DNA of 49,466 nucleotides from Burkholderiaceae bacterium (lineage in GTDB: Bacteria > Pseudomonadota > Gammaproteobacteria > Burkholderiales > Burkholderiaceae_B). Under the pieces are notes generated by a model that was given only the letters and a program-made list of their open reading frames with translations, ran no database searches and was not told the DNA's origin. Each line of letters opens with the position of its first letter. Within the stretch, counting starts at the first letter, position 1. Shown in pieces: positions 48,968 through 49,466 of the stretch. The stretch lies in assembly GCA_023653055.1 (NCBI GenBank), contig JAMNXR010000019.1, positions 1 through 49,466 on the forward strand, given 5' to 3'. Made by a program: the position numbers and the translations under genes.

Positions 48968-49007
48968 GATCATGCCAAAGTCACTTAACTGTGACGGTTG
49001 GACAGAC

Positions 49008-49466
49008 TTAGTTGGTCGAACCTTGTGACTTGCGAACTGCGATCATGAAAATCATGACGCCGAACATTGCTTTAGCCACGATGTCGGAAATGGTGTAACC
49101 CACTTCGATCACTGTTGTTGCAGTGCCGCCATTTAAAGACATGACAAACGGTGCAAAGTAAACGATTGGGTAGAAAGACCATGACAGGACCACAACCCAA
49201 CGTGCTGCGCTGATCAGTCCGCGGACGTCAGCAGGTTGCTTTTCGATCGACTCGGACAAACCTGAGAACAAGTTGATCACGATGTACAGGAAAGGAATCA
49301 TCGACAACGCGCCCCACAGCAAGCGTGTATTGTCGATACCGCCGGAGACTTCACCTGGGTAACCAAGCACGATCATCAAGGCAGCTGCAACACCGAGCTT
49401 GACGCTCTTGTCGATTGTTTCTGCACGACTCAAACCCATGACCAGAATCAATTCGATCAAGAGAAG
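49008..49466 (-). CDS. Xanthorhodopsin-like light-driven proton pump (partial, 5' end outside window)
   Basis: The last 152 codons of a microbial rhodopsin, helices D to G. The gene enters from the right edge, so the visible first residues are not the true start. Recognised segments are ALMIVLGYPGEVSG (end of helix D and loop), LLWGALSMIPFLYIV (helix E), RWVVVLSWSFYPIVYFAPF (helix F, with the retinal-pocket W-x-x-Y-P) and GYTISDIVAKAMFG (helix G). The retinal Schiff-base Lys has its codon at 49071-49073. GYPGE, WGxLSxxPFLYI and VGYTI-D-x-x-AK resemble xanthorhodopsin more than marine proteorhodopsin. The helix-E Gly (codon 49311-49313) is at the position of xanthorhodopsin Gly156, where bacteriorhodopsin has Trp138; small residues here allow carotenoid antenna binding. 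The helix-C proton acceptor and donor lie outside the window. Retinal comes from the crt-blh operon downstream. Confidence 0.93.
   Translation of the reverse strand, partial: LLLIELILVMGLSRAETIDKSVKLGVAAALMIVLGYPGEVSGGIDNTRLLWGALSMIPFLYIVINLFSGLSESIEKQPADVRGLISAARWVVVLSWSFYPIVYFAPFVMSLNGGTATTVIEVGYTISDIVAKAMFGVMIFMIAVRKSQGSTN

Noticed and set aside
49314-49466. ATG/TTG near the right edge as the true start of the rhodopsin
   Set aside because: Helices A to C, including the proton acceptor region, would be missing; the gene clearly continues beyond the window.

Overview
The window looks like a chromosomal segment of a freshwater-type betaproteobacterium, probably Burkholderiales. The indicators are a TAXI-type solute-binding protein, a Bug/TctC-type fragment, an AepXVW/PhnS2-T2-U2 aminoethylphosphonate importer, a ugpBAEC-ugpQ operon, and a xanthorhodopsin-type rhodopsin followed by crtEIBY-blh. 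This assignment is inferred from gene content; no rRNA or tRNA gene was seen.

Layout. 1-333 is a leader with a terminator and small repeats. 334-1620 is an orphan TAXI-type binding protein. 1656-19649 (minus) is one giant 5997-residue nonribosomal peptide synthetase. It has four modules (C-A-T-E, C-A-T-E, C-A-T-E, C-A-T-TE), and the specificity codes I read predict D-Ser, D-Phe, D-Asn and L-Pro. Immediately upstream, ending 2 nt before the NRPS start codon, is a 59-codon ORF (19652-19831) that reads as the N-terminal tip of a second condensation domain. It suggests the assembly line once had an additional upstream NRPS. 20330-21690 is a glutathione S-transferase/SDR pair. 21716-24462 (minus) is a compact HEPN / MNT nucleotidyltransferase / SF1 helicase gene string. 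24546-25322 is an outer-membrane protein, preceded by a chimeric gene remnant.

25803-29757 is a small catabolic-looking cluster: two tandem exported YtcJ-like amidohydrolases and a VOC protein, closed by a strong terminator. 29827-30337 is a BrnT-BrnA toxin-antitoxin pair. 30338-31117 is a gene graveyard with a 43-nt near-perfect palindrome, a truncated Bug-family binding protein and an unidentified coding fragment. 31118-35027 is the aminoethylphosphonate ABC importer. 35106-38668 holds an SGNH-like exported protein, a membrane glycosyltransferase-like protein and a metallophosphoesterase-like protein. 38665-43547 (minus) is the glycerol-3-phosphate operon ugpBAECQ.

43610-49466 (minus) is a light-harvesting locus: the 3' part of a xanthorhodopsin-like proton pump gene, a strong terminator/attenuator, then crtE-crtI-crtB-crtY-blh. 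Four of these junctions overlap, three of them by 4 nt. These genes together account for GGPP, phytoene, lycopene, beta-carotene and finally retinal, the rhodopsin chromophore. The rhodopsin has the helix-E glycine that opens the antenna fenestration in xanthorhodopsin, so a carotenoid antenna is plausible.

The most unusual items are the stand-alone NRPS with an amputated upstream condensation domain, its degenerate third epimerase motif, the 43-nt palindrome beside a truncated gene, and the potentially antenna-binding rhodopsin.
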